From positions 5,136,501 through 5,200,500 of the forward strand of contig JAPVLO010000073.1 in assembly GCA_027257055.1 (NCBI GenBank): a DNA stretch of 64,000 nt, written 5' to 3'. The notes beneath the pieces are model-generated. The model was not told the origin of the DNA, searched no databases, and worked only from the letters and a program-made list of their open reading frames with translations. Positions 48,066 to 59,725 of the stretch are shown piece by piece; within the stretch, counting starts at the first letter, position 1, and every line of letters begins with the position of its first letter. A program made the translations under genes and the position numbers. Origin of the DNA: Cephalopachus bancanus (lineage: Eukaryota; Chordata; Mammalia; Primates; Tarsiidae).

Positions 48066-49255
48066 GTTAGAGCTCAGTATTAAACAAACCAAATAGCACA
48101 GTTGATGGTTTTGGTGGATTCCTCAGGAAAAAAAAAAGACATGTTTAAACAAGTTTTCTTTAACTGCTGTCAACTAACCCAGTGGTCATGACTCTGTCAT
48201 AATGACTTTTATACAATCACAAGCAAATTGATATTATTATGAAGAAAATATAACACCTGAAATTTAGTATCCTTAGGGGGAAAAATACACATGGCAACAT
48301 GCTGATAGTTTTTGAAAGATGTAGGTAGTGTAAAGCTCTCAGCTCTCACTTTGTAGGGGAATGGTGGGGAATAGGACATCAGACTGCTGAGGGAGCAAGC
48401 CTCTCAGCTGGACAGTCACTGGTTTCTTGTCATCTACTTGCTCCAAGGGCCACAATTACTTCCCTTAAGAGCTCAGGTAAAGTAAGGATTTTTTTCCTGT
48501 TGTCTTTCCATTGTATATTCTTTAGTTTTGCCAGTATCCAACACTGAAAAACATTTCTATTTGTCTCTTGATAGAATACAGTTGGCAGCTGGTGGCAGAG
48601 GAGTTCCTTGGGTCAGGTTTATCTGTCTTTTTTTTTTTTTACTTAGAAGACAATTCATGAATTATAAATTCTACTTGTAATTATATCTCATCCCAAAACA
48701 AACTACAATTTCATTGGTTCACACTTGGACCTCCAAGACGCTACTTGATTGTGTACTAGATTCTCACATTCCTCAAGATTGCACATGGTGCTCAATGCAA
48801 TCACAGAATTACATCTAGAAAGTATTTTTCTCCTTGATTCCTTTAGGATGAGCTAGGCAAAAATAGCACCCACCACTTGGACATGACAAAACAGATTCAG
48901 ACCTGTAATCCTTGGTAGAAACTGAAGAGTTAGAAAAGGAAAAGACTTTGGAAAGGAGACTTACCAAATAATTCTCCAATAAGGTTATGGTTTTCAGTTG
49001 CTTCCTTCTCCACTATTGAAATTCTCTGCATCAAGAAGGCAAAGTGCCATCATTTTCTGTGTTTATTGAGATCAAGCTCTAAAGCAATGGGCAATGTTTT
49101 ATGTAGCTATTGAAAGGGAGAATATTTTTAGGAATACAGTAATTCAGCTTTATGTAAAACAGGAAAATAACTCAATAAAACCATCTGGTCACTAACATAT
49201 TCATATGTTCTTAGTTACTTGAATACTTGAGCAGTTTACTACAGTTTACTCAAGG
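48066..49255. other. unique intron 1 sequence
   Basis: No gene or clear repeat, apart from a T-run near 48,629-48,641. Confidence 0.4.
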
Positions 49256-49394
49256 AGCTTATGGTTTGCTATGGTTTATGATTACATTTTAAAAATAATA
49301 AATTAGTTAGATAATAGGTACTATTCGGTACATTTATCTTAATTAATTGTAGATATTGGCAATGTTCCACTATTTGAAAAGTTTTACTCAGACA
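49256..49394 (+). repeat. 139-bp duplicated segment (source copy)
   Basis: Lies in otherwise unique sequence and is 97.8% identical to 47,746-47,884. Absence of L1 sequence around it marks it as the likely source. Confidence 0.9.
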
Positions 49395-49669
49395 TAACTA
49401 TGATGTAGAAATACATTATTCCATAATATGTAGTAGAAATAGTATTTTTAAGACTAGATCACAAACTGTACAGACAATATTTCTGTGGTATTATGTTAAA
49501 ATTGATAATGCTGACCATAAGATTTAATTGACAATTTATCCTTGACTGTATTGCAATTTTGTTAGCAATTATTCCTATTGATTCTACCAGCATTTTTGTC
49601 TTTTGAAAAAAAAAGTTAAGAAATCTTTGAATCAAACATTTCTAATAATACTTTTAGAAACTCCTATTA

Positions 49670-50032
49670 AACCAACTGTGCTGCCCATTGAAATTGGATG
49701 GGATAAAAAACTGTGGTGCATATATACAATGGAGTATTACGCAGCCTTGAGGAAGGACAAACAAGACATCACAGAAACAAAGAACAGAACCATATGTTCT
49801 CACTCATAAGTAAACCTTGAACAATTAGCATAATACTATAAGAAAGGCATTGGCAGTAATGGGAAACTGCCAGAAGAGGGGAGGTGGGATTGGCAGTTGA
49901 GGGAAACTGCCAGGGGAGTGGGGAGCACATCTCATCAACAAGGGTAACTGCATAATAAACATTTGCATACCTGAGCCTGAATTGTACTTCACATCTTTAA
50001 AATAAAAAATTCGATGGTCACAAAAAAAGAAT
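49670..50032 (+). mobile_element. L1 3' end with 10-bp TSD
   Basis: From GTGGTGCATATATACAATGGAGTATTACGCAGCC to TGCATACCTGAGCCTGAATTGTACTTCACATC plus an A-rich tail. The TSD ACTCCTATTA is at 49,660-49,669 and 50,033-50,042. A GGGATTGGCAGTTGAGGGAAACTGCCAG stretch repeats the adjacent GGCAGTAATGGGAAACTGCCAG, a small internal duplication of the 3'UTR. Confidence 0.92.
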
Positions 50033-50463
50033 ACTCCTATTAGTTATATAAATATAGATCTCTAAAATTGGAAGACATGTTATTTGATATCAAAGATGAA
50101 AGATGAGAAAGCCAATTAGTTCCATTTTGAACAATAAAGGGGTTTATGGGTAGTCTCTACCTGACTATATAAAAAAAGGGTCATGGGCTCAATCTGGTCA
50201 TAGCAAGGAAGTCCCTTTATTTATTATCAGTGCTTGCTAGAGAGGAAGGTCAGCATGAGTGTATTGTATTTGTGATTCTTAATCTAATACAGATTTTCAC
50301 TTTAAGGATAAGGAATATGATGCCTACAAAAAACAGTATGCCAGTCAATTAAAAACAAAACAAAACAAAACCATGTGTCTTACCATGCCAGTTATTAGTC
50401 CCCTGATTTAGCATATAAGAACAATTTAAAGCCATTTTTAAAATTCTGATTTTTTCATTCCTT

Positions 50464-51209
50464 AAGATTATTTCTTTATTATGGCTGCAAAATATTCCAT
50501 CATGTATATGTACCACATTTTTTAATCTAGTCCTCTTTTGAGGGACAGTATGGTTGGTTCCATGATCTTGCTATTGTGAACAATGCTACAATAAACAGTT
50601 TGTAATACTGAGTGATCTCTCACAGAAACAAAGATCTGAGTATCACATGTTCCCACTCATAAGTGGACCTTGAACAACTATTGTAATACTATAAGAAAAG
50701 AATTAGCCGGGCTCGGTGGCTCAGCCTGTAATCCCGCGCCTTTGGGAGGCTGAGATGAGTGGATTGCCTGAGCCCGCGGGTTCGAGACCCGCCTGGGCAG
50801 CAAGACCTCATCTCTACAATAAATCAAAAAATCAGCTGGGCATGGTAGCGCGCGCCCGTAATTCCGGCTACTCGGAAGGCTGAGGCGGAAGGATCGCCGG
50901 AGCCCAGCAGGTCGAGGCTGCGGTGGCCGGGAGCGGCCACTGCACTCCAGTCTGGGCAGCCGAGTGAGACTCCAACTCAGAAAAAAAAAAAAAAGAAAAA
51001 AGAAAAGAATTGACAGTGGCGGGAAACTATGGGGCGGGGGGCAGGGAGGAAGAGGGAGGTGGGATTAACGGTAGTCATTATCTGTCTGGGGACAGGGGCA
51101 CACCTTGTCAACAAGGGTACCTACACAATGCATATTTGTATACCTAGCCTTTAAATGTATCCCACAATTTTAAAATAAAAAATATGTATATAAAAAAAGA
51201 TTATTTCTT
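50464..51209 (+). mobile_element. L1 with 5' inversion (twin priming), 13-bp TSD and nested Alu
   Basis: TSD AAGATTATTTCTT lies at 50,464-50,476 and 51,197-51,209. Between them, 50,477-50,600 is inverted L1 (ATTCCATCATGTATATGTACCAC...GGTTGGTTCCATGATC). About 50,605-51,196 is sense L1 from just downstream in the element, ending in an A-rich tail. The junction skips a short stretch of L1. This is the hallmark of twin priming. An Alu is inserted in the sense part. Confidence 0.93.
50706..50999 (+). mobile_element. young lemur-type Alu nested in L1, 12-bp TSD
   Basis: A full dimer starting GCCGGGCTCGGTGGCTCAGC. The TSD AAGAAAAGAATT lies at 50,693-50,704 and 51,000-51,011, within L1 sequence. It is one of the least diverged copies. 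Its B box (GGTTCGAGACC) and T-arm-like hairpin lie at 50,776-50,792. Confidence 0.97.
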
Positions 51210-52760
51210 GCTTCTTTCAATGTCTGTTAATAATGCCCAACTGTATTTATTTTGTTTTCCTTTCTGGCATTATCATCAAGAACCTAAGGCATCTTCTCAT
51301 TCTTAGTTTCTTCTGTATAAAACTTTAATTTTTTTTTCTTTAGACACTTCTGTTAACATTTAGACATTTACCTCTCTAATTATCTCTCTTTTGATCAAAT
51401 ATTTCTCTTCTGTTTTCGGTTTATTACTGATAATTAGAATACTACTGGTATTATAACACCAAAGGAGAAAATATTAAGCTATAGTAGTTGCTAATGTATT
51501 ATGAACTTTACCTCTTGTTAAGTACAAGTCTTTTCTTCCCCCCTTTCTCCTATGGCTATGAAATGTCAGAATGCTAGAAAGTCAATTTTTAGGGAAGCAG
51601 CAACATATCGTTATAAAAAGAAACCGTAAGTAATACACTATGTAATAATTTACCCTAAGGAAATGTGTTCAGTATTTCTGTATGTATCCATTTAGTGACA
51701 GTGATGATATGCTGTTCTTGAGTGACTTCAAAATATCTCAAAGCACGTTTATATTATTTCTGATTTAGAAGATCATTTATTTTTCTTTTTTTCTTGGCAG
51801 GAGGAGGCTGAAAGAAGTCAAACGAGATCACAAGCTATGAACAAAGAGGACTAGTCTGAATTTCTTGAGTAGTTTCATATTTATTTTTAGTTGTTTATCA
51901 TAGAATGAGAAATAATGCTCAAGAATTCCGATTTTGGTCCTCTTTAGACAATTCTGAACACTTTCAGGCAGTGTTAAGGAAACACAAATACAACAGTCCT
52001 GACTCACCTTGGAAATGATCCCTCTTTATAACAATATTTTAATTCTTCTTGGAGCAGAGTTACACGTTACTGCTTACAACCTAATCCTCGCTGTCACCCT
52101 AACTTGTTGGGTAATTCCATCACATAAGACTTAGATTTTGTGGCATAGGTCTCTGAGAGGTTTCACTCATAATTTAAGAGACATATGGGATTTTAGTACA
52201 ATGGCATTACAGGACCTCAGGAAAAAACACATTATTACTTATACTAAAAACAACTATATTTTGACAGTGTTAAAATTAACCATAGCCCCAAAAGCAGAAG
52301 TGCAACATACCCAGAAACTGCAGTAATATTAACATGATGTCTAAACCTTGACACAGGAAATCAATTGAGTAATAAAAGAAGGTGTGAATTAGCATGCCAG
52401 TGCACACTATTTAAAGAGGGCACTTTTAAATAAAAGGTTACTTTCACTGAAGATTTACTGATTTTTCTTTGAAGGATGGTCTTATAATAATTTTCTATCA
52501 TGGGCTACAAATTTTACTCTTCAAAGTAGCTTGCAAATTGAATATATAAGAGACTATGGAAAACATTAAAAAATTAGAGAAAATTTCAAGTCAAAGAAAC
52601 ATGGGAACTGATTTTTATAATGTAGAATTAATTATCAGTGTGTTGTTTACTATATTTCACTACTGCTAATAAGAATGTTATTGAACGCTTCCATGTGTTG
52701 GAAAATGATGCTAAATACTTACTCTACACAAATAGTAGGCAATAGTTTGGATAAAAATGA
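51210..52760. other. unique intron 1 sequence with a strong cryptic splice acceptor
   Basis: No repeat is recognised. A 17-base pyrimidine tract followed by GGCAG ends at 51,800. In the phase set by exon 1 it opens a 12-codon frame and then TGA. The first ATTAAA/AATAAA-type signal downstream is AATAAA at about 52,371. Confidence 0.45.
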
Positions 52761-53032
52761 GGTAATCCCGCACCTTTGGGAGGCTGAGGTGAGTCGATTG
52801 CCTGAGCCCGCGGGTTCGAGACCCGCCTGGGCAGGCGAGACCTCATCTCTACAATAAATCAAAAAATTAGCCGGGCGTGGTAGCGTGCATCTGTAATTCC
52901 AGCTACTTGTAAGGCTGAGGCGGAAAGACCGCCAGAGCCCAGCAAGTCAAGGCTGCGGTGGCCGGGAGCGGCCACTGCACTCCAGTCTGGGCGACAGAGT
53001 GAGACTCCAACTCAAAAAAAAAAAAAAAAAAT
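52761..53032 (+). mobile_element. young lemur-type Alu, 5'-truncated
   Basis: Starts inside the left arm at GGTAATCCCGCACCTTTGGG and runs to an 18-base poly-A. It carries the perfect T-arm-like hairpin at 52,810-52,826. A short flanking repeat (AAAAATG) is possible. Confidence 0.94.
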
Positions 53033-53149
53033 GCACAGAGGTTCATTAAATATCTTGTCTAAGGCACGGGGTGAGTAATTGGCTTAGTAAGTGTTAAATA
53101 ACAGGAAATATTGAGATTTGCAGGTATTTTATTTATTTATTTTTACCAT

Positions 53150-53375
53150 AGATTGACTCTTCATGGAAAGAACACTGGCATTTTGACTAAGAAACGTGGA
53201 TCTAGTGATAGCTTTGCCACTAGTTAACTTATGTGACTTCTGCCATATTGTTTAACTGGGTTTAGGGTTTTTTTTGTTTGTTTGTTTTTTGTATTTTCCT
53301 TTATTCTCTATATAATGATGGAATGGAACTATACGACTGTGGGGTCCCTTGCAACTCTGAAAGAAAGTTGGCATA
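53150..53375 (+). mobile_element. MIR-like SINE relic
   Basis: GAACACTGGCATTTTGACTAAGAAACGTGGATC, TTTGCCACTAGTTAACTTATGTGACTTCTGCC fits sense MIR, with a T/TTTG-rich interruption near 53,270. Confidence 0.6.
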
Positions 53376-54285
53376 CAAAGTAAACTTTCTGTAAGTTACA
53401 TGGGGCTCAAAGGTAAAGCGTAAAAGTCACAATTTTTAATTATTACTAACTGACTTAAAAGCATAAATTAGTGTTGCTTATTTATTTTATTAGGTAGGTT
53501 GATAATACCTTTCAATTTCAACTCCAACAATGCTTTATTGTTTTATTCTGTGTGGCATGAAGGATGATTGGTCTGTTCTGCAATGTGTTTCTTCGTTTCT
53601 GGATACCTAAGCGATACATACACAATTGTTTTCAGCTGTCCTCAACATAATTGGATATGACTTGCTGAAAAGTCTGAGGCATAAAGAGGCACTTCCCGCA
53701 CCATGTTCCTGGAGTCTTAGAGTGTCTGCCTGCAGCCTTTTGTTATACGTGCAGTTAGACAAGCACTAGTGTACCTCACCTAACAGAGGTTCTACTTAAA
53801 AATGAAGATTCTTAAGAACTACTTAGAATACTGTGGGCCTAGATGAACAAAGTGTGAATGAGAAACATTTTATTTTGCACAGTGAAGGGCTAGAACAAAA
53901 ATCAGGAACCAAGACATAACTTTCTGGTCCACTGTCTAAGCATGTGTACCAGAGATTAGGGGGGAAGGCTGAAAAAGGTGTTTGCGTGAGCACTGAGAAG
54001 CCAGTCACCTACCTAGCCCAGAAAACATCAGGAACTGGCCTGCAAACTAATTCAAGACCTTGCTGACTTTTAGTGATGGAGCCTTCAATTAACCATCAGA
54101 CTTAACTGACTGTGGCTTAGGTTCTGGAAGGGACAACCCTGTAGATTTCTAATTCTCATGAATGCAACTAAGGTTAGGTGGAGAAAGGCATTTTTAAAAA
54201 ATCTGCATATAGGAAATTGATCAAATTATGCTGATGTTACATCAAAAATTATAACTCAGATTGTCTTCTCCTCTTTCACCATTAC
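53376..54285. other. unique intron 1 sequence
   Basis: No gene or clear repeat recognised. Confidence 0.4.
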
Positions 54286-54995
54286 CATCACCTTTAACCC
54301 TCATCATTTTGTGCCTGAAATGTTGCAGGAGCCTCGTGACTAGTCTTCCTGCTCCTTGGTGGCTCATCCTATTCAGGCTGTCCTTTACATTCTCTCTAGA
54401 TACATACCCCTTAACATCAATCGACTATGTCTCTCTTCCATTTGACCCTACCCCCTTCCACTGGTTAAAAAGTACCTGAAGTATTCAGCTACATTTTGCC
54501 TGGCACACTAAGCCATTTATAGTCTGAATCAAACTGTCACTAGTTCTGCCCCTTGGCATTCTTTCCCTAAACAGAGTCCAACCTTCTGAATACCTCATTG
54601 TTTCTGTATATACCTTTTTTTTATGCTCGTCTTTGGCGACCTGCTGTTCCCTCTGTCTATAATATCATTCTTCTTTAATTGGGAAACTCCAAGTTGTCGC
54701 TAAAATCTAACTCAGAATGTTACTTTTTTTGAGAAAAATTTCCCAATTCCCCAATAGTCTCCTCTTCATATTAGTCTTCTTTTCTTATCTCTGAGAGAGT
54801 ATCTATCATATCCCATTATTTATTGTAATATTTATCACTTAGTATAATAGTTATGAGTACCTGTTAATGTGTTTGTTTCCAACATTATATGATATTTTCC
54901 TTGAGGTAAAAGACTAGGGATTATCTTTTATTTCCCAGGATTTATAATAATTCATGGCACATGGCAGGGTATTGAAAAATATTTATTAGAAGAAC
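54286..54995 (+). mobile_element. L2 LINE fragment
   Basis: Long sense L2 relic: GTCTTCCTGCTCC, AAACAGAGTCCAACCTTCTG, GACCTGCTGTTCCCTCTGTC, TTTGAGAAAAATTTCCC, TTCCTTGAGGTAAAAGACTAGGGATTATC and the end GGCAGGGTATTGAAAAATATTTATTAG. Confidence 0.8.
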
Positions 54996-55287
54996 GAAAA
55001 ACCCATCTCATAAATAATATAGGTGAATATATTATATAAAGTGCACTAGAATGAACTACAGCTTCACAAAATTAATACCTTTTGACTCCTTAATTTATAA
55101 ATTTATAAGAATTTTAAAATTATGTTTAAATTTTGGCTCATTATTGACCCCAGAATAAAAGCATTGTCCTGCACTTTGGAAAGGGTGATACTTTGTCTTC
55201 GAAGACATACAAAAATATACATGTTTTAAAACATTAGATCCTTTTCTGAAATTAAATTTAAATGAGGAAAGAAGAAGAGAACAATGT

Positions 55288-55583
55288 GGCCGGGCTCAGT
55301 GGCTCAGCCTGTAATCCCAGCACTTTGGGAGGCCGAGGCAAGTGGATTGTCTGAGCCTGAGGGTTCAAGACCAGACCGGGCAACTTGGCAAGACCTCATC
55401 TCTACAATAAAAACAAAAATTAGCCAGCCATGGTAGTGCATGACTGTAATTCCAGCTACTTGGAAGGCTGAGGCAGAAGGATCCCAGCAGATCGAGGCTG
55501 GTGTGGCCATGAGTGTGACACTGCACTCCAGTCTGGGTGACAGAGTGAAACTCTGAGTCAAACAAACAAACAAACAAAAACAA
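55288..55583 (+). mobile_element. Alu SINE with imperfect TSD
   Basis: A full dimer starting GGCCGGGCTCAGTGG with a (CAAA)n tail. The flanks AAGAAGAGAACAATGT (55,272-55,287) and AGAAGAGAAGAACAATGT (55,584-55,602) are the target duplication. It retains an older B-box form (GGTTCAAGACC). Confidence 0.95.
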
Positions 55584-55602
55584 AAGAAGAGAAGAACAAT
55601 GT

Positions 55603-56169
55603 CACAGTCATGTTGGTAAGAGGTAGAGAGAAGAGGAGAATTAGATAGTAGATAGGATGCTGTACATTTATTCAACAGCACTTTTTATGCCAATGTAATG
55701 TGTCAGAAACTGTATTAGCTGCTGGGAACAAGGATAAAAAAACTCCTCTAATCAAAAAGTACTCAAAGAACATAAAAGGGGGATGAGAAATATTCAGAAA
55801 TACATTTTATTTATATAACAACTGTTTTAGTTCTGGGCCCTATCATCATCAACCACCAAGTTTTTTATCTTTTCCTTCAAATTTTTTAAAGCTGTTTAAA
55901 TAAACTCTTTGGATGTACTTGGTTTTATGATTGATATTTTGAATTTCAGAGTGGGATTTTATTTATAGGCATCCTCTAATCTAGGCCAGAGGGCAAGTCA
56001 TGTATCTTCATAAATTATCTGAAATTAGAATTGAACTATTTAGATATTTTAAATAATGTGATAAGTACCTGCAAAACAACGACCCAAAAAAGGACTGACT
56101 TCTAATCATTTCATTTCTCCCTAACTTGATTCCTTCTCCCTAATTTGCCTCACCTAATGCAATCATAAT
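55603..56169. other. unique intron 1 sequence
   Basis: A short ancient-repeat-like phrase (ACATTTATTCAACAGC, GTGTCAGAAACTGTATTAGCTGCTGGGAACAAGG) occurs at 55,665-55,735. Otherwise no features. Confidence 0.4.
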
Positions 56170-57800
56170 CTTGAAAATCAAGCTCTTTTTATAAACTTTT
56201 TATTATAAAAGTATGTGTTACTCAATCTATATGAATTTAACTATTAATTGATCAATCATCCATTTGTCATTTGGGTAGGTTTTTGCTTAAGAAAAAGAAT
56301 TTTCTCTGATGTAATATATTGGACTTGTTCATTTAATATTATATTGTTAAGATTTAATCATGTTGTATGTCTTTGTGGGTTTTTTTATTTTGAGTGCTTT
56401 TTGTAATATTCCATAGTTTTGTACCTACCCTTCTGTTGATGGGAACTTGCATTGTTGCAAGATTTATTCGGTTGATAATGATGCCACTACAAACAGAAAA
56501 ATACTAAACACCTGTAGGTGTCTTAGGTAGTATGTGAAACAGTTACTCTTGGGTATATACCTGGGAGTAGAAGTAGTGGTCATAGATTATGTGAATGTTA
56601 AGTTTTAGGAGATGATGTCAGTAAAATTATGTTCCGAAATAGTTTTACCTCTATTCTCCTGTCAGCAATATATAAGAAAGGCTGTGACTCCAAGCCATTA
56701 CTACCACTTGGTATAATAGACTTTTTACATTTTATCTAGTAAATGGGTACAACAAACTTTCAAATTTTAATAGCGTTAAATTGACAAATTTTTTAATAGT
56801 CTATGTTTTCATTTTTCTTATTTAAGAAGATATTTCCTACTCTGAGGTCTAAAAGATATTCACGTATGTTTTCTACAAATAATTTCAAGGTTTTTAAAAA
56901 ATATTTAAGATCTTAATCCAACTGGTCGCCATTTTCCCTTTCTCCATTTACTGAAAAGTACCTTATTTTCCTGTTGTCTTACATGTTGTGTTTGTTATAT
57001 ATATTCTAGATACATGTGATTCTGTTACTAAGTGCTCAATCTTGCCTCATTAGTTAGTCTGTTCCTCTACCAATATAATACTGTCTTAATAACAAAATCT
57101 TCATAAGAACATTTGAAATCAGGTAAAGCTGTTTTCTATTACCTGCTGTTTCTCAGAAATCATCAGTCTATTATTATTTTGTTTAGAATCATATTTTCTT
57201 TTATTTTTTTTTTTTGAGTTGGAGTCTCACTCAGTTGCCCAGACTGGAGTGCAGTGGCTGCTCCCAGTCACCACAGCCTCGCCTGCTGGGCTCCAGCGAT
57301 CCTTCCGCCTCAGCCTTCCAAGTAGCCGGAATTACAGGCATGCGTTACCATGCCCAGCTGATTTTTTTTTTTATTTTATTGTAGAGATGAGGTCTCGCTG
57401 CCCAGGCGGGTCTCGAACTTGCGGGCTCAGGCAATCCACTCACCTCAGCCTCCCAAAGGTGCGGGATTACAGGCTGAGCCACCGAGCCCAGCTTAGAATC
57501 ATATTTTCAAATCCTGTGAAAAACTGTTTTGGAGTTTTGATTAGAATTGAATTTAATCTGTACATCAATTTGTGAGAGAATTGATATCTTCATAATATTT
57601 TTTCTTCTTATCTATGAACATAGTATATTTCTCAATTTTTCTTGTTCTTCCTTGTATTTCTTAATACAATTTTATTATTTTCTCTATAAAATTTTGCTAA
57701 TTTTCTATTAGTTTTTGTTTATAGATATTTAATATATTTAAATTACATTTATTTCTATATTTCTTCTTTGTACTTATTCCTGAATCTAGAATTTCTCCTG
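56170..57800 (-). mobile_element. old L1M fragment, inverted, split by an Alu
   Basis: Antisense L1 landmarks: TTCTGTTGATGGGAACTTGC, CTTGGGTATATACCTGGGAGTAG, CTCCTGTCAGCAATATATAAG and GATTAGAATTGAATTTAATCTGTACATC. The element continues on both sides of the Alu at 57,199-57,492. Confidence 0.82.
57199..57492 (-). mobile_element. lemur-type Alu in L1, 16-bp TSD
   Basis: An antisense dimer with T-rich tail. The TSD TTAGAATCATATTTTC is at 57,183-57,198 and 57,493-57,508. Open frames across it are Alu translations. Confidence 0.96.
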
Positions 57801-59444
57801 TGTATTTCTGTATTTACATGTTTTTATGGAGAGAAACATAACAATGTACTTAATTATTTGTTCCCAAAATGAGTTAAAGCAGGTTCTTGTCCTTTTGACT
57901 CAATTATTCTTTGAAAATTAAAGTATTTTAGACAAAAATTGGAAGAATGATTGATAGCATTTTGGCTAGGTGAAACAAAAATTTTCAATGAATTATTATT
58001 CTTCTACAATTTTCAGTATTGTTATGAGAGTACAGAAGAAACAGGAACAATTAAATGCTGTTTAATTGTTTATATAGTTTTAAGCACATAAATATTATGT
58101 ACATGGTGAAAGAAAGGTGTGTCAGCTTGCATTGGAATCCATAAAAATAAATCTTTTCATAGCTTTTGACCTCTTAAAAATGTCGATTTATATATTACAT
58201 CAGTATCAATTATGTAAACTGTATTTTTAAATGAAATTATATTCATATAATTATTTTCATTTATGAGTCCACCAAAGGTGCCAAATGTTTTTAGTAAAGC
58301 TAAAATGAAGTGTCAGAAATACATACAAAACAGAATTACCTTCTTACAATCAGAATGGAATAATTTTTAGTTTTCTCATGATTTGTTGAAATAAAATTAG
58401 CCTTTCTGGGATTTGGATCAAAATTTCTTAGACAATGAAGACTAGACCCTATTGCACAAATTTATCAGTCACTGCCAACTTTCCATATTTCCTTTGTTGC
58501 ATAAAAGTCATTGAGAAAAGTCACTAGAGGAAAATTCAGCTGAGACAATACAAGAAAATATGGATCGTGGGTGGAATATATCTGATAAATTGACTTGTGA
58601 CATAACTCTACATAAAGTGGGTTTTTTGACTAACAATATTTTTCCTACTGACTGTCTATGGACAAATCTAAATTTTAATGACTCCACAAATACACCTACA
58701 AATAGATTACATTTTAAAGAAAACGGCATTTATCTGTTTCAATCAAAATGAAGAGTACACTAGAAAAGAGAATGTCACCTGAATCATCTTAAAGAAAGAA
58801 AGTATATGTTTGCATATAAGCTATATGATGTCTTGGTTATAAAATTGACTGTGGCAATACATGTAGAAAGTCTTTTAACTGAGCGTAAATTTAGCTATCT
58901 TTCTGTTTTTAGTTAGCTGGTTTTTTTTGTTGTTGTTTGTTTTCTGTTTTTCCTTCTTTTCTGGAGAGAGAGTTAATGTTATATCAGTTCAACTGAAAGA
59001 ATTTTAAGTAAAATGAAAGATAAAAAATTAATATTTGAAACATTAAAAAACAATTTTCATGACCACAAATGGACTATCAGTTCATAAAATTTTATCTTTT
59101 AAACCAAGAGAAAACGGTTCTTACTTGCAAATGTTAAATTCATGAATGATGGAATAGTCTACATTGACATGTATTTTTACTGTAGTTATATAAGTTTTAA
59201 TGTGAGCAACATAATCTGGTTTAGAAATATGTCATTGTGTGAATTATTTTTAAATATTCCTACAGCTATTGCATCATTCTAAAAGAACAATTTTATTTAA
59301 AAATATACAAAGTAATACAAGAACATATGAAAGATTATGTAATGTTTATTTGACTTGTTATTGCTTTGAATTTCCTCCTGTATAAAAATACTTAGAAGAT
59401 ATAGCCCCAGAAAAATCCATAACATTTTGTTTTAAATTTAACAG
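57801..59444. other. unique 3' end of intron 1
   Basis: About 1.6 kb without a recognisable repeat, leading into the exon 2 acceptor. The overlapping open frames at 58,508-58,751 lie on opposite strands and have no domain. Confidence 0.4.
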
Positions 59445-59503
59445 TAAAGAAGAATCAGCAATAACATCAGAAGAGAATAACTTTGAGAATCCAAAGATGA
59501 CAG
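59445..59503 (+). CDS. PPP1R3A: PPP1R3A exon 2
   Basis: This 59-nt exon completes codon 262 (AG|T, Ser) and encodes KEESAITSEENNFENPKMT plus one base of codon 282. The acceptor is TTTAACAG and the donor CAG|GTAATA. The peptide matches the PPP1R3A segment that follows KVKS, an acidic Ser/Glu-rich linker after the CBM21 domain. Phase enters at 2 and leaves at 1. It is separated from exon 3 by only 97 bp. Confidence 0.95.
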
Positions 59504-59600
59504 GTAATATTTTTATATAATTTTTAAACCGAATTTGTCTCTTTTGTTAAAGCCTACAATTAAAACAATTTTATAAGGTACGATTTTATTAACTTTTCAG
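59504..59600 (+). other. PPP1R3A: PPP1R3A intron 2 (97 bp)
   Basis: GTAATA at the 5' end and a TTAACTTTTCAG acceptor. It is near the lower size limit for a mammalian intron. Retention would put a stop in frame within a few codons. Confidence 0.93.
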
Positions 59601-59725
59601 ATACCTATATTCCAACAATCGTTTGTTCTCATGAGGACAAGGAAGACTTGGAAACCAGTAATCAAAATGTAAAAGATGTAAACAGGGCACATGATGAACA
59701 TAATGAAAACGAATTAGAGTTGATG
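59601..59725 (+). CDS. PPP1R3A: PPP1R3A exon 3
   Basis: This 125-nt exon completes codon 282 (G|AT, Asp) and encodes residues 283-323, from TYIPTIVCSHEDKED to HDEHNENELELM. The donor is ATG|GTAAGT, close to consensus, phase 0. The region is an acidic linker with no known fold. Reading on past the donor gives 49 further codons before a stop, so intron 3 retention would give a truncated protein without the membrane anchor. Confidence 0.95.

Larger units (their letters stand above)
21445..59444 (+). other. PPP1R3A: PPP1R3A intron 1 (38.0 kb)
   Basis: The donor GTGAGA is at 21,445 and the acceptor TTTAAATTTAACAG ends at 59,444. The acceptor tract is A-rich and rather weak. Joining exons 1 and 2 restores codon 262 as AGT (Ser) in place of the AGG-TGA seen on reading into the intron. 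The intron holds most of the repeats in the window and no supported host gene. Confidence 0.95.
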
